From Daucus carota subsp. sativus (taxonomy: Eukaryota > Streptophyta > Magnoliopsida > Apiales > Apiaceae), in assembly GCF_001625215.2 (NCBI RefSeq), contig NC_030387.2, forward strand, positions 1,392,501 through 1,456,500: a DNA stretch of 64,000 bases. Direction: 5' to 3'. Shown piece by piece: positions 50,944 through 63,400 of the stretch (positions are counted from its first letter, which is position 1; every line of letters starts with the position of its first letter). The position numbers and the translations under genes are program-made. The notes beneath the pieces were generated by a model. The model was not told where the DNA came from and did no database searches. It saw only the letters and a program-made list of their open reading frames with translations.

Positions 50944-51734
50944 TAATTAATATCATGTAATATTGCCTTAATGGTAAGCCCGGTGAACTAAGGTGTACTT
51001 AGTGTGTAATTGATCCTAGTTTTTCTCATTCTAGTTACTGCAGTATAAGCCTTATATAGACACTAATTGTATTAGTTATAGAGTGTAATCATGTAATTTT
51101 TAAAAGTGATAACATTGTTTTTTCTCAAATCTTTATTTGTGTTAATCACGATAGACAACAGGGACATAAGAAAAATCGATTAAGAGACTTATAAATAAAA
51201 GGGATGTTAGGTTCGGCAACCAATTTAGGAAAGAATGCTCCATTCACTTCTATTACCATTTTTTTTCTCTAATTTCATCGGAACAATTTTACATCCACTT
51301 TTTTTAATAATAACTTCTTATCAAAATATTTTTTTTTACTTTTACTCATTCTACCGTTACATACCATCCTCCCCAACCAGTCACACAGTGAATCATAACA
51401 CTCAACGAAATAAAATACTTATCATAATTAAGCAAATGTCAAAAGAAATAAAGTTCTTATTATAACTAAGCAAATGTCAAGAATTAAGATATACCGATGC
51501 ACAACCAAGTTAGCAAAACACTGGTCCGTAAACTCCAATTATTACATTGTAGGGTTTCATCAGAATAATGAATCAGATATTAAACTTGTAGAACATAAGA
51601 AAATCAGACACACACTCTGAATCATATCACCGTTAAACCTGAGCTACATTTAGACAAAATCAAAACACATGGAATATCAATGATATGAACAATTTTAATA
51701 ACGTCATCTGCAAATCCTTTTCCAGCCAGCCACT

Positions 51735-52545
51735 ACTGTGTAGGTCCGAAATCGTTGTTAAGAAAGAAATAGTGATGCAGTAACTGCAGTGATTTTGGCC
51801 TCAAGTCAACATCCCACTTGAGACAATCATCTAAAAAGCTCTTTAAATCTTCAGTGCCAAAAACGTCATCAGTCCAGACCAAGATGCATCAGTCATTATT
51901 TCAAACATGTCCCTGCGAGTTTTGACCCATATTTTGCCAATAGCCCATTCCAGTGTCATAATTCCCACATGCTAAACATTTAAATCAGATGTCTGGATAT
52001 TATCATCATAAACTCTGGGAGCTGGTCCCCAATAACAGATATCGTCTATGGGCAAGTATTTAGAGGGTGTTTCTTCTACCTCTAGACACTCATATGTTGT
52101 TGCTCCAAAACCTAATTTCCAGACATTTTCCTTTGTTATGTAAACATGTCCCGCATTCACCCCACCATGAACAAAGTTTTGGTCATGCATCGACACTAAC
52201 GCCATCACAGTAATAAACCTCGCGCAATCTCATTTATGGGATCCGCTCGTAGGTAAATCGCAACGGACCAACATACTCAAAAGAAACCCAAAAAGGACCC
52301 CCTTCGTTCACTTCCTCTTTGATCTCTGCTAAATAAGGGTTTCTTGCAATACGATTCTGGTTGATTTTTTTCATGAAAGCGCAGAAGTCTTGCAGTTGAA
52401 GATTAAACCTTTTGTAAGCAATGCACACGGGCAGGTATTCATACAGAAACAGAGTGCCCTTGAAGATTTTGGCCCCTCTTCTATCGAAGCCAATCACTTC
52501 TTCAGAAATGTATGTTAACATCTTCAGGATCAATGTGAATGGCAA
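51735..52545 (-). pseudogene. Protein-kinase-like pseudogene
   Basis: The minus strand shows kinase-like blocks in order: an N-lobe segment with FKGTLFLYEYLPVCIAYKRF (beta-2/beta-3, with the KR of a VAIKR motif), a C-lobe helix and catalytic-loop position reading HGGVNAGHVYITKENVWKLG (HGN-type, so the HRD Asp is absent), then WGPAP in the APE region, and finally LDDCLKWDVDLRPKSLQLLH matching subdomain XI. Blocks lie in different frames: 52545-52234, 52208-51972, then stops and a shift near 51880 before the last block, which ends in a stop at about 51735. The missing HRD Asp suggests that even the parent was a pseudokinase. I cannot name the subfamily. Confidence 0.7.
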
Positions 52546-54210
52546 TTGGGGGCTTAAGATTAAAGAGTGTAGGGGAAGAAGGTTCAGAGTTCTCGTTCAT
52601 CTTTTTGAATTGTGTGTTTTCTTGTGTTCTTGGTTGTTCTGCTTGTGTTAATAAACAGGGAAGAAGAGGATAAATGGTTGGATCTTGAATTCTTGATGAC
52701 AAATATTTTGAATAGTAGATATATCTTAAATGTTTTATCGAGTTAGTGCAAATAATCATGCACGATATCAGACACAACTCAAATCCATCCGAACTCGCAA
52801 CTTGATTATAGATATAAAATTTTAAAATGACCAAAAAATCATCCAATTGGCCACAATCCACCCGAAATTAGAATTTCATTCCTTAAAGCTTAAAGTTTTC
52901 AATTTTATTCAATTTTAAGTTATTTTAACTTGACCCAAAATCGATCAATTGCTGAAACAAACAGAAACTGTTAGCCGAAATTTTCACCCATAAATGATAC
53001 GAATTTTATATTTGTGAAATTTAAGATCCGGCAAGGAGGACTTAATTTAGATAAATTTAAAATATAAAAGCTTATTTTGAATGATAGACCCGACCCGATT
53101 GGATAAAAATCAATTTTTGGGGTGCACATATTAAGGCTTTCGAGGGAAAACCAAACGATTCCTACCTTAATTTGCGGAGCCGAACGATTTTTCGATTGAG
53201 ATTTAATGTTAGTTGTTGCGCATCGCCGTTCACGATTTCAGGTTTGATCAATATCGATAGTCCCTGAATGATTTAGTGCATATATATGCAACTGTACGCC
53301 TATATGTTCCACTTACGATGCATGCCAATTTGTTTCCTACACATGTATAATTTGTTATTGATTTGACCAATTTCTTTAGATTAGATGTGATTATTCTCTT
53401 AATTTGAAACCAATATCCGGTTAACCAAGAAGTTGTACTTTTGAAATTATGGATTCCCATCTGAAATGGCGTTAGGACAATACTATTTCGAAGTATCGTA
53501 GATCAGCACCATATTACAAAAGTTCTCGAGGTCATACTTGTAGGCTTTACACGACGGGGGTTGCCCTAGAGGTGCCGACTGCCCTCATGCGGTTGAATTG
53601 CCTCCTCTCGGAGGATTATTGAAGCAATGAGAGCTTTATTATCAGTATGTGAATCATCTTGTTTCTCTGTCTCACACAGTCACGACCACGAACATATAAG
53701 GGCCCTTTGGGTAAACTTAAAAAAGTGTTTATTACTTAAAGTAAAGTAGACTAGAATTGAGAAGTAAATTAAAACTTACAAGTGATTAAACTGTTTGGGA
53801 AAGAAGTAGAAGTCCTGAAACAAAAACTAGCATTCTCAACTTCTTATTTTCTTGGCAAAAAAAGCCAGAAGCCTTATTTGTCAAACAGGCACATAATATG
53901 TGTGGCCATTAATAGTCCAAGAGTAAACTTCAAAATTATGGTCAAAGTTTATACCGAATTACAAAAAATTGGTCAGGTTTCTGAATTTCCCAAAAGATGG
54001 CCAAACTTTGTCTCCGCTATTTAAAAGAGTGGCCCCCGTTAAAGTGTCATTAAATTCTTAACGTTAATTGATATAATTGGAAAGTTTTAAAGGGTATTTC
54101 AGTCTAATACTTGTGAAATTACAAAACTGCCCTTACGTCTCTCCCTTCACCAACTCAGTCATTCCCGTCGGCTAAAGTGATTCCGGCGACTCTTTCACCG
54201 TCGTTACTCC
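52546..54210. other. Intergenic stretch
   Basis: No gene recognised. Near 53700, GGGCCCTTTGGGTAAACTTA opens a MITE-like fragment of the type also seen near 55475 (GGCCGTTCGGTTAAGTTTAA), probably hAT-related. Short open frames are not convincing. Confidence 0.45.
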
Positions 54211-55203
54211 CACTACACCATATATGACCTGTTGTAACAAATTTTTTCAGTGTAACCAGCTAAAGTGTGACCATAGCGGTCATAAAATTATTTTAGACCA
54301 TTTATGGTTAAATTTTTTTCATTGAAACTATTGGTGTCATTCAGTGTAACCATAGATAAAATAAGACATCTAAGGTTACACCAAAGTGATGTTACCATTG
54401 GTGTTAAATAATAGTGTGATTAATAATTGAAATTTTAGGCGGTTGAATAAAAAATATATGGGCGAGCTTTTAAATCTAAAGGAAAAGCAATGCGGGAATA
54501 ATTGTCTTGAAACTAAACAAGCTGAAGAAACACAGAAATACTCCCACAAAACACAAAAAGACACTCACGAAAACACTCTCCCCGCTCACAAACACTCAGC
54601 ATCGGGTCTTCAGCTCAGACCTAGAGGAAATTGGGTCTAAAAGAGGCAAGCGGGTTTCAATTACGAGTGTTTCAAACTCTGAGTCAGGTATCTGTGTTGG
54701 GACTTTAGGGCTTTTGTCAGGGTATTTTGTTTAGGGGTTTTGGTGTTTCTCATTTGGGGCTTGTGTTGGGCCTATCTCAATTAGGTATTGTGGTTTATTT
54801 GTATTCTCAATCAGGCATGCTTCTTCATATTTTTGTTTTATTTCATGTTTTTGTAATGGTTCATATTTCTCAGTTGCTAAGGTGTTGCCATAGGTCTTAT
54901 GGTTACACCATAGATGATGTTGCAAATACCACGGTACTGTTACCATAGGTTTATAGTTTCAGTTCTTTTAGTGTTACCAAAACAAAACAAAGTGTAAGCA
55001 TAGAGGTATATAGTTACATTTTTTCAGGTGTAACTGAAAATTGAAAAAGTGTTACCCATGACCCCTATGGTATCACCGATTTTAGTTACAATCTTGTTTC
55101 TTGAAAAAGTGTTACCACAGCCCTTTTTTTCACTTTCAGCAATACTTTCTAGCCTTTATTCACACTTTTTTGGCTGTTACAATAGGTCACATATGGTGTA
55201 GTG
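54211..55203. mobile_element. Non-autonomous CACTA element, 993 bp
   Basis: Left end CACTACACCATATATGACCT, right end the inverted form ending in GGTGTAGTG. The 3-bp target duplication TCC is exact (54208-54210 and 55204-55206). Subterminal regions are studded with variants of GTGTTACCATAG in both orientations (for example near 54260, 54345, 54390, 54900, 54935, 55050 and 55110), which is how CACTA transposases usually recognise their ends. No transposase frame remains. Confidence 0.93.
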
Positions 55204-55206
55204 TCC

Positions 55207-56282
55207 TTCGGTTCCTCTTCCTCTATATCCCTCTCCTCTCTCCCCTCGTGACTGACGACGGTGGTTCCACCGTCTTTCCCCTTTCACAATCACAGCCACC
55301 ACCGCTCCCATCATACCTATAAGATTATCTCTGTATTTTGTAAAATTCTAAGCGAAGTGAATTGCTCAAAACTTTTAATAATTTGTACTCCCTTCATCCC
55401 ATTTTATATGACCTCCTTTCTTTTTTTGGATGTCCCAAAAAGAATGAATCGTCAATTTATAACATACATTTAAGAGGCCGTTCGGTTAAGTTTAAAAGAA
55501 GTTACTTATTGTTTAAAGTAGATAAGTGGATTATAAATGATAAGTAGACATAACTTATAAGTTTTTAAAGTGTTTGGATAATGTGAATAATAAATCGGTG
55601 AAAATTTTGGTAATTTAAATTTATAAGTATATTCATTTTAACAATTTATTTAATAAATGATATTGATAAATGTATATAATTTATCACATATCTGAAATGT
55701 GAAAGAAATATATTAAATATGTTAATCAAATTAATGAGAAGTCAGAAGTTAGAACAAGAAGTTAGAACTTGGAGCTCTTTTTTTCCTCTCTTTTCTTTGT
55801 TAAAAAGTCCTACAGAAGTGTGGAAACTTTTTTGCCAAACAGTCGTTTAAGAAGCTGAACCCGACTTCTATAAAAAAAAACGCTTCCCGTGGATTCCCAA
55901 ACACCCACTAAGATTATCACAACCACGTATTCATATAATACACTTACTTTAACACTCACTATCTCATTTATGGGCTACCATTAAGTCATAATTTTAATTG
56001 GTTAGTACTTTTAATAACTTGATGAGCTTACCAGCTGTTTTTCTCTCTCCTATTCCGCTACAAATTAACTATTTCTGTCTAGCTAGGATTATACATGCCT
56101 TGAAGGGATATGTCACACAATCTAGTAGTACTTTTCTTTACCTGTAAGCTTACTCAATCAGTTCTATATTTCAATCTTTTATTTTACTAGTTTTTTATAT
56201 ATTTGCTCTAAACTCATATAGTTAAATGCCTTTTGCAGTACGCATTTCTCCGAAATAATGTCGTTTTGTTTTTTTAAATCAG
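55207..56282. other. Intergenic stretch
   Basis: No gene. TACTCCCTTCATCCC at about 55386 is a diverged Stowaway end without a visible partner. A hAT-like fragment begins near 55475. A 48-bp block at 56177-56224 recurs at 56848-56895. Confidence 0.5.
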
Positions 56283-56895
56283 GGCCAATAATCCGGAAGT
56301 ATTGAAGCTACTATGGACCAGGGGAGCTGAAAGGCCTCCATTGGAACCTCCAGATGATAAGAGCATAAGAACCCTCTATGTGAACAAGATGGATGGAAGA
56401 ATTACTGAGCTGGATCCAAGGGATAAATTCCATGCTTATGGCGAAATTGAGACTTTAAAAATGGTCTCGCAAGCTTGTGCTTTTATAACATACATGAGAG
56501 TGCAGAAAAAGCAGCTAAATAATTCTCAAACAAGTTGATTATAAAATGTTTGTGGATGAAGCTGATGTTATTATTTAAGTATTTCACCATTTCTTTTGGC
56601 AGGAGAGGGTATCTTTTTATCCCAAAAAGAATCTTCTAGTGGCTCAAATGTGAGCAAGTTTAAATTTTATGAATTTGGTATACAGTTCAACTTCTTAAAA
56701 TTTACAATTTGGTATTTAGTTTCTTAATTTCATGGGCCTCGTGCTTTATTTCGAATGAAATTGCTGAACTTTAGTTTAAAATCACATTATAATCTTTACT
56801 TACCCTTTTGTTGTCTCCCCTACAAAACAAAGCAAGGTATATTATTATTTTTATTTTACTAGTTTTTTATATATTTGCTCTAAACTCATATAGTT
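56177..56895. repeat. 48-bp direct repeats flanking the RRM fragment
   Basis: The same block, containing ACTAGTTTTTTATATATTTG followed by CTCTAAACTCATATAGTTA, is present at 56177-56224 and 56848-56895. The second copy ends only about 14 bp from the edge of the inverted NTMC2T5 duplication. Confidence 0.85.
56283..56570 (+). pseudogene. RBM22/MAC5-like RNA-binding protein exon fragment
   Basis: After an acceptor-like AAATCAG, the sequence encodes NNPEVLKLLW, then PPLEPPDDKSIRTLYVNKMD (start of an RRM), and YGEIETLKMVSQACAFITYM (RNP1 region). The frame then shifts: AEKAAK, FSNKLIIK continue in another frame with a stop between. This is the RRM of the CCCH zinc-finger plus RRM splicing factors related to human RBM22 and plant MAC5 proteins, which sit in the spliceosome's NineTeen-associated complex. 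The zinc-finger part and the Pro-rich tail are missing. The retained acceptor context suggests a DNA-level copy rather than a retrocopy. Confidence 0.8.
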
Positions 56896-56908
56896 ACTTA
56901 CCCTTTTA

Positions 56909-59900
56909 TATCACTCTGGGTTCGAGTGCTGTGCAAAAGGAATACTGTTCACCTCTGCAGTTTTTCTTGATAAAAAGTACTGTATCTATTTGATCAGATG
57001 CTCCCGTCCTTGCAATATACAAGATATTGTCGAATCTGCCAAGGAACTTCATCCAATTAGCATTACAATAGAAGGTTGTTAACCAGAGGTAAAAATGAAG
57101 GCGAGTAGAGCAAGATAGAATCACCAGTTGAAATGAGAATATGATCACATTTATGCCCATATAATGAAAAATGTAAAGATAATTTATGCAATATGTTCAA
57201 GTAAAAAAAAGAAAGTTTGACGCAAGTATAGGGGTCAATAGTGAAAAATGTTTAACTAATACTAAGCACTTGAAAAACTATTCTACTATAATATTCGATT
57301 AAAATGAGTGTCAGATAAAACGTGCAACTAGCTCTAATTTAATCACCTATGCTTAGCAGCAAATTCTCAAAAGCTATGAGCGAAACATAAAATGGCTTGG
57401 AAGACATTAATAAATAATTTTCATTCATATTGTTAGTAAGAAATAGAGGACTGCAAAGTGGATGACCTATTATAACGTAGATGATTCAACCTAAACTATT
57501 TCATTCAATTGAGAGATACAAGGACATAACAAAGTATCAAACTCAAACTTATTTCTTGCAATTCATATTTACTCTAACAAAAGCTTCATCTAATTTACGG
57601 AGGGGGAACCTTGAAGAGGCAAAAGAACAACATTATAATTTATAACAAGCCAAGTGCAGTAAAAATATGATATTTGGGAATACCAATAATGCACCAAGAC
57701 ACTACTCTAAGAACATGGTGATTTTGAATCAGAAGTGAAGCAACATAGGTTTTTATGGACTTACTTGTTTGAGCATATATCTAATTCTTCACAAGTTCTG
57801 CAAGTATTAAGGATTAAATAAGCTAGAATGATCCATATTGAAAGCGATAAGCACTGAGATACATGTGATTACGGAAAGCCAAAATAAAGCAGAGCCTACA
57901 CACGAAAAATCATTATCAAAGAGAAGTAAACTAGGGGAAGGGACATTTCACACGTCTTTTTAAAGAAAGAGTACATATATGAAAAGTGTCTAGAACAAAG
58001 TAACCTTTAAAACCTTCAGAGTCACTCCCAGAATTTGATGATGCTGATTGAACCTTGGGATCTTGATGCTGATTCAATTTCAAGACCACTCGGTCTTGAT
58101 GCTGATAAATTGCTCGTGACTTTGTCTGAAGATTCTGTATTACTGTTTCAGATGCTACAATCCCTTGAAAATCTTCGCTTACAATTAAAGCTGCCAACAC
58201 ATCCATGAATGTTTCTGTCCCATTAGGCAAATTCTTTTTTGGCTGCACATATGTAGCACTAGATTCATCAGATTCGGATATTCGCCATCTGATACATTGG
58301 TATCTATTGATCTTTCCCCAATCATTTCATCTTCTTCATCCTCAACATATGCTTTATATGTCAGTCTAAGCAAGATTTCTCCAGCTGATACATTCCTCAG
58401 TCAGAAGCCTAGTCAGAAACCTGTATGGCACCAGTCAATTTCTTTGAATAAAGTTTAACAAGAAAAACATCACTGGAACAAGCATCAGTAATACCATAAA
58501 CACATGTGAGGTTAATATAAAACTAATTATTTATTATATGTGTAACTCCTGCCATGCTTGGTTTTGGATTGACGGGTACATATGATCGATTCGAGAAGAG
58601 AGGATGATCACATATGAGTCTTACACAAAAGAACAAGCAAGTACAAAATTATTAAAAATATGGTGCGAGTCCCTAGATTTAGTTTGACAAACTTTGCATC
58701 AACTTGAGGAAGAGATTTTTTACTCTTTAGATGCTTATTTAAATCAGGTGCAAATGACAGCATCCTGATGCCTGATGTTCGTGGGTTTGTTTTTGCAAGA
58801 TGCAACTTTTAAATTAAAATCTTATATTAAATAAGAAAATTAGTCAAACTATAAACTTTTGTAGCTGTATAGCACTGAGAGGGAGTAATATGGATATTAA
58901 ACGTGCCAACAAGATCGATAGGTTGTTCTCTAAGAGATAGGGAATTATAATTTCACTTATATTTAAAGAACTGGAATTCCTGAAGTAAAAAAAGCAGGCA
59001 TGAAAAAAGAAGTATCAGTAAAAATTCAAGATCTTGATTAATCAAGAAAATAAACAGGATACTAGAACACTACATTAAAATGATTAGGAAATTAGTAAAT
59101 TGCATTTAGTAATCATCAAAAAAGTAAAATTAAAATGCACCCAATGCAAGCCGTCCTGTATCTCAGTTTGTAGATAGGATTGGTAAACTTTAGAAGTTTT
59201 TTTTTTTTGCTAAATAACTTTAGAAGCTAAATTGTGATTTTTTGCGTTGTATATAATCTCTAGTAGTGGCCAAAGCACTGCACATGCTTCCTTACAGGGT
59301 ACAGTAGTTACAGTATGACAGTAGACCAAAAGCATGACTCTTACTTGTAGTAGCCAGTACAACCTTCCAGTATATTACAGACTTTTCATCATGCGTTTTG
59401 GCATATAACCCACAATCCTAGATATTAGGTTTTGGACTTCAACACGAATTCATGAGGGAACTGAGTTCAGAAACATTAGTGTAGAGAATCAGGTGCATGT
59501 GTTATCTTCTCTAGCTAGATAGAGACCAAAGTGATGCAAAGCATCTCTTAAGCTTTCTGTCCATTTTCTTATAGCTTAAAAATCAAATTTTGCCTCGTCC
59601 TTTTAATACAATGCGAACCATGGTCATCCTCTATAGAATATTGTACATAAAGCATGCTTCAAAAAAGGGTAACACTGTCATCAAGCTGGTTTAAAATCGA
59701 TGAAATTCAATATCTATACTAGCAGATTCAATTGAAAGATTTAGAGTATTAATGCAAATTGGAAATAGGTCAGTTCATACAAAGAATATATAAGTTTAAT
59801 TGATATAAGGCTAAGACATACCCATTAAATTGAACAAACGAAATGGAGACAACACAAACTTTATCTTTGGGAGTGATACAAAGGCCCACTGGACAGCTCC

Positions 59901-61944
59901 CACCCAAGGCTCGAATGGAATTGATTTCAGTTTGTCCCAAAGCTCCCCGTCAATCTCAAAATCTCAAATACCCACCGGCAAAACAATGGGTACTATTCCA
60001 AATTTAAGGGACAGCATTATCAACATGCGGGCACCACCAGTGTAACAGATGCCTATCTGATACCTTAATAAAGACAATCGAAGATGACAATAATAAGATA
60101 TGATTGCTGCTTTGTGAGATTTCATTGTAGCAGAAAAGATAACAAAATAAAGTACATAAATCAAACAACATGCCATATATATGGCACTATAAAGCTTTAT
60201 GCAAAGCCTTATAACTCTTTTGAGAAACCCTCCAACTACTCGGAACGAATGGAGGTTCAACTGAACCATACAAGAAGCACAAACATGCAGCTCGTATTTT
60301 CAGTCAAATAATGAACCTTACCAAAACTAGAGTACTAATATGAAAGAATTAAAACTTAGGAATAGAGAATAATATATAGGTTAAGTCTAACAATATGCTT
60401 TAGTGAGAATGTCTTCGGAAGCTGTACTAGTGTGGCAGAAAATGGTAAGTTCTACAAGGCAATCACGTTATATGAACCAAAGAGGGCCATAGTTTTGTTC
60501 ATCTCATCAGATCTTTTATACTCTTTTATCTTCAGTTATCATGGATGTTGCAATTGTTGTCACGGATATTGTTCCTTCATATTGAAAGGAGACTTGATTA
60601 GTGTCTTCTTATCCACTCCTTATAGCTCATAAGGGTAAAGTAAGATGATCTTCTTGGATGTGAGGAAGAAACAAGACATGTCTCATAATCAATAGACATG
60701 TCTTTGTTTTTCTCTCACACTATGAAGATTCTTGAATATTGTTTGCATTGCAGTGGATATTTCTTTTAAAATCATTGCAGTGGATATTTCTTAGAATCTA
60801 GTACCTCTAATAGACCCTGGACTCAAGGAAGAACACTACAATCTACGTAAATACTAACTCCAAAGTTTGGGGACCGGAACAAAAACTAACAGAAAACTAA
60901 ATTAATTCTCAAAAGATTGAAGACAGTAGATAAAAACGAGCATGCTTTTTAAATAAGAAATGAAGAAAAAACAATCTTATTAAAAGACATCAGTACAACT
61001 TAAACAATATACTTACTGCAAATCATTAAGACGCCATGAAGTTTTGCGTTCAACATTCCTAACCGATATAGGCTCATCTCGTAGAGATAACTGCTTTATT
61101 TCAACCCTCTCCACATAATCAGGTTTCTCTAAATCATCAATGACTGGATGAAGCAATCCAGTAAGCCAACTTTCAAGCCCTGGTTTATAAACCTTCCACA
61201 ACTTCTCTAGAACCATGTTAACCCATTCCACCGACTCTTTCCTCTGCAAATCCTTTTCGAGAAACGAACAGAAGCTTGTAGGAACATGTGGCCTATTACC
61301 AGCCTTCCTGTCATTGCTTGATCCTTTCCTCTTCCTTGATGTCCAAAACTTATCGAAAACAACCCCAACAAAGAAAAAGAACACAAACAACCCAACAATG
61401 TTCTTGTTAACCGGAGGAGACGGAATCGGGTGCAGAACTCCTAGTTGTGTCCTCAGCTTATCTACAATAGGATCCTCTTCAAAGCTAACTAATTTAGGAG
61501 CTCCCATCGAACCAGAATCTCGAGGCACATTTCATTCATCTAATTCATTTGACAATCTATTAGCCACAAAGCTTTTAGCAACCCTAGTAGCTAAATTAGC
61601 AGAACCTAAATCACTATTTCCACCATCAGAAGAAACATTTCTCTCATCCACTTCATTTGACAATCTATTAGCCACAGAACTTTTAGCAACCCTAGTAGCT
61701 AAATCTGCAAAATCTAAATTACTATTTCCACCATCAGACCACATACATGCTTCAAGAACACATCTTTTTCTCTTATGGGTCATACACAATTTCATCCTCC
61801 TAGAAAACCCATGTAATGGACAAAATTTAAGCCTTTTTTCACATGGGCATTTAGATGAAGACACCCAAACCCTCTGTGAAAAATCACAGCTGCTAGAACT
61901 TGCTTGCATATTCATTTAAACAATCATATACCAAAAATTACAAT
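56909..61944 (-). repeat. Inverted segmental duplication, degenerate copy
   Basis: Reverse-oriented counterpart of 34729-41371, 1.6 kb shorter mainly through a 1.2-kb internal deletion, absence of the MITE and loss of one minisatellite unit. Divergence in flanking non-coding parts is clearly visible by eye. Confidence 0.9.
57808..61915 (-). pseudogene. NTMC2T5: NTMC2T5 pseudogene (inverted copy)
   Basis: Exon 1 runs from 61915 to about 61016 and keeps the SMP start and membrane segment, but an AGA codon is now TGA near 61527, right after the second minisatellite unit. Exon 2 (about 60054-59813) has a second new stop where the intact gene reads VGIRDFD. The micro-exon near 58975-58992 has lost its GT donor (ATATAAG). 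Exon 4 joins directly to exon 7 inside the coding sequence at about 58395, deleting the whole C2 region, and a 1-base loss near 58280 shifts the acidic tail. The last exon (57808-57897) is still recognisable. With at least two stops, a frameshift and a deletion it cannot make the full protein. Confidence 0.95.
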
Positions 61945-62209
61945 TGAAATCTGATAGTATATAATCATATGTGATAACGTAACATTACCAATCCAGGGAA
62001 TTACTCAAGTCATTAACACAATTATGTAATAATTCTTAAAAATCATTAAACAAGCCTGCCACTTCATGGTTTTAAATGACCCGCATAACAAGATTTTGAA
62101 CCAAGTGATATTACTGTATGAAGGATATCAAAAAGAGAAAAACGGCATCAAGCTCGATTCCGATTTTCGGAAGCAATGTGAGACTATAAAAAATTGGAAG
62201 TTATTGCTT
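61945..62209. other. Short intergenic spacer
   Basis: About 265 bp between the pseudogene start and the stop codon of the isomerase gene; contains the latter's probable 3' untranslated region. Nothing else seen. Confidence 0.5.
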
Positions 62210-63400
62210 TTAGCTATTGTAAGTTACAGATTCCACTGCATTAATAAAGGATAAAATCCGTGACTTATCCTTTTGAATGCCATCTGAACCACAAATGCCA
62301 CTACTAACGTCGATTCCATCTGGCTTTAGAGTTTCAAGAGCTTCACATACATTGTGCGGGTATATCCCTCCTGCCAGGAGCCATCCATGTTTACTGTTTA
62401 TTGAAGGTAGCTTAAATTGGGACCAATTGAACCCTTTACCACTGCACGTACATGCAAAAAGGACTGGTGTAAGATGCGAGAAAAAAAAGTCCAGACATTC
62501 TTTATGACATACAAGAACATAATAGTCAAGTCATTCTTTATTGTTCAATGGTATGAATCCTGCAAACAATTTGTGTTTTTTGACTTTGCACTATAGAGTA
62601 CTCTGCCCATTCGAAAATAAAGGTGAATGTATTTCAAAATTGACCTATAAGAATTTACAATTCGAAATGCAAGGATTTAATGTAAGAGGTCATCACAGTT
62701 TACTTATTTTCTAGTCATAAAATACAAACACCATATGAAGTAGAATGAAGCTCATGAATTGTTGTAACAAATAAAGGTTCTTACCTGCCACCTTTTGAGC
62801 TATCCACAAGTATCCAATCAACTAAAGAACAGTCATCTTCAGTTATATAATTTAAAAGGTTTCCATCTTCATTGGCGTTAAGGACATAGATTATCCGATT
62901 TTCCTTGACCAACACTGGAAATGCAGCCCTTGAAGCATCTCCATGAAGCTACAAAAGTGGAACCCAGTTACCAGCTGAAGGAAACACAATAATATTAAAT
63001 GGTTATTCTTCAGCTAATTAAATTCAATGGTCACCTGCACAAACTCAAGTTCTGCTGCATTGGAAACCCTTGATATTGTGTCAGCATTATCATCAACAAA
63101 CACCCCAACAGGCTTTGCCCCATATTCTCTAGCAACTTTTGAAATATCCTTTGCAACAGTGACTGAAACTGAACGTTTTGAATTAGGCCAAAGAATCATT
63201 CCAATATAATCAGCACCTGCTTCTGCTGCCAAAGCAGCATCTCTAGCAGATGTAATCCCACACATCTTCACTAAAGGCCTACTATCTTCATGTTCACCGC
63301 GAGTAGCAGAAACTTTTGTTGCACAATGGATAATATTTCTTCTTCCTATCTTCCCTGAGAATACTATCCTTGATGATTGTGTTTCTAGTTTGGGAGCCTC
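62210..63400 (-). CDS. PAI1: Phosphoribosylanthranilate isomerase, plastid type (5' exon not found)
   Basis: Minus-strand exons 63035-63400, 62785-62948 and 62210-62441 join in phase. The enzyme converts N-(5'-phosphoribosyl)anthranilate to 1-(o-carboxyphenylamino)-1-deoxyribulose phosphate, the third step of tryptophan synthesis, in the plastid. The TIM-barrel TrpF fold is complete: [20 protein letters not shown] with the catalytic Cys, [52 protein letters not shown] with the Asp, [16 protein letters not shown] and [20 protein letters not shown]. The residues before PLVKMCG are a poorly conserved linker. The 5' side of exon 1 as given looks like an acceptor (TTATGCAG before GAGGCTCCC), so a first exon with the transit peptide should lie upstream, between 63401 and the window edge or beyond it. 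Reading on to an ATG at 63463 is the alternative. Confidence 0.93.

Larger units (their letters stand above)
47730..51734. other. Intergenic stretch with MITE remnants
   Basis: No gene recognised. A MITE with GGAATTGATAAATAAACT inverted ends lies at about 48797-48976, a Stowaway-like element at about 49448-49682, and a repeat with GGGCCGTAAAT and ATTTTACAGCCC ends at about 49899-50943 that is rich in TATCCG and GGATCAT phrases. A fragment related to the AP-5 intron MITE starts near 51208. Open frames here look spurious. Confidence 0.5.
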
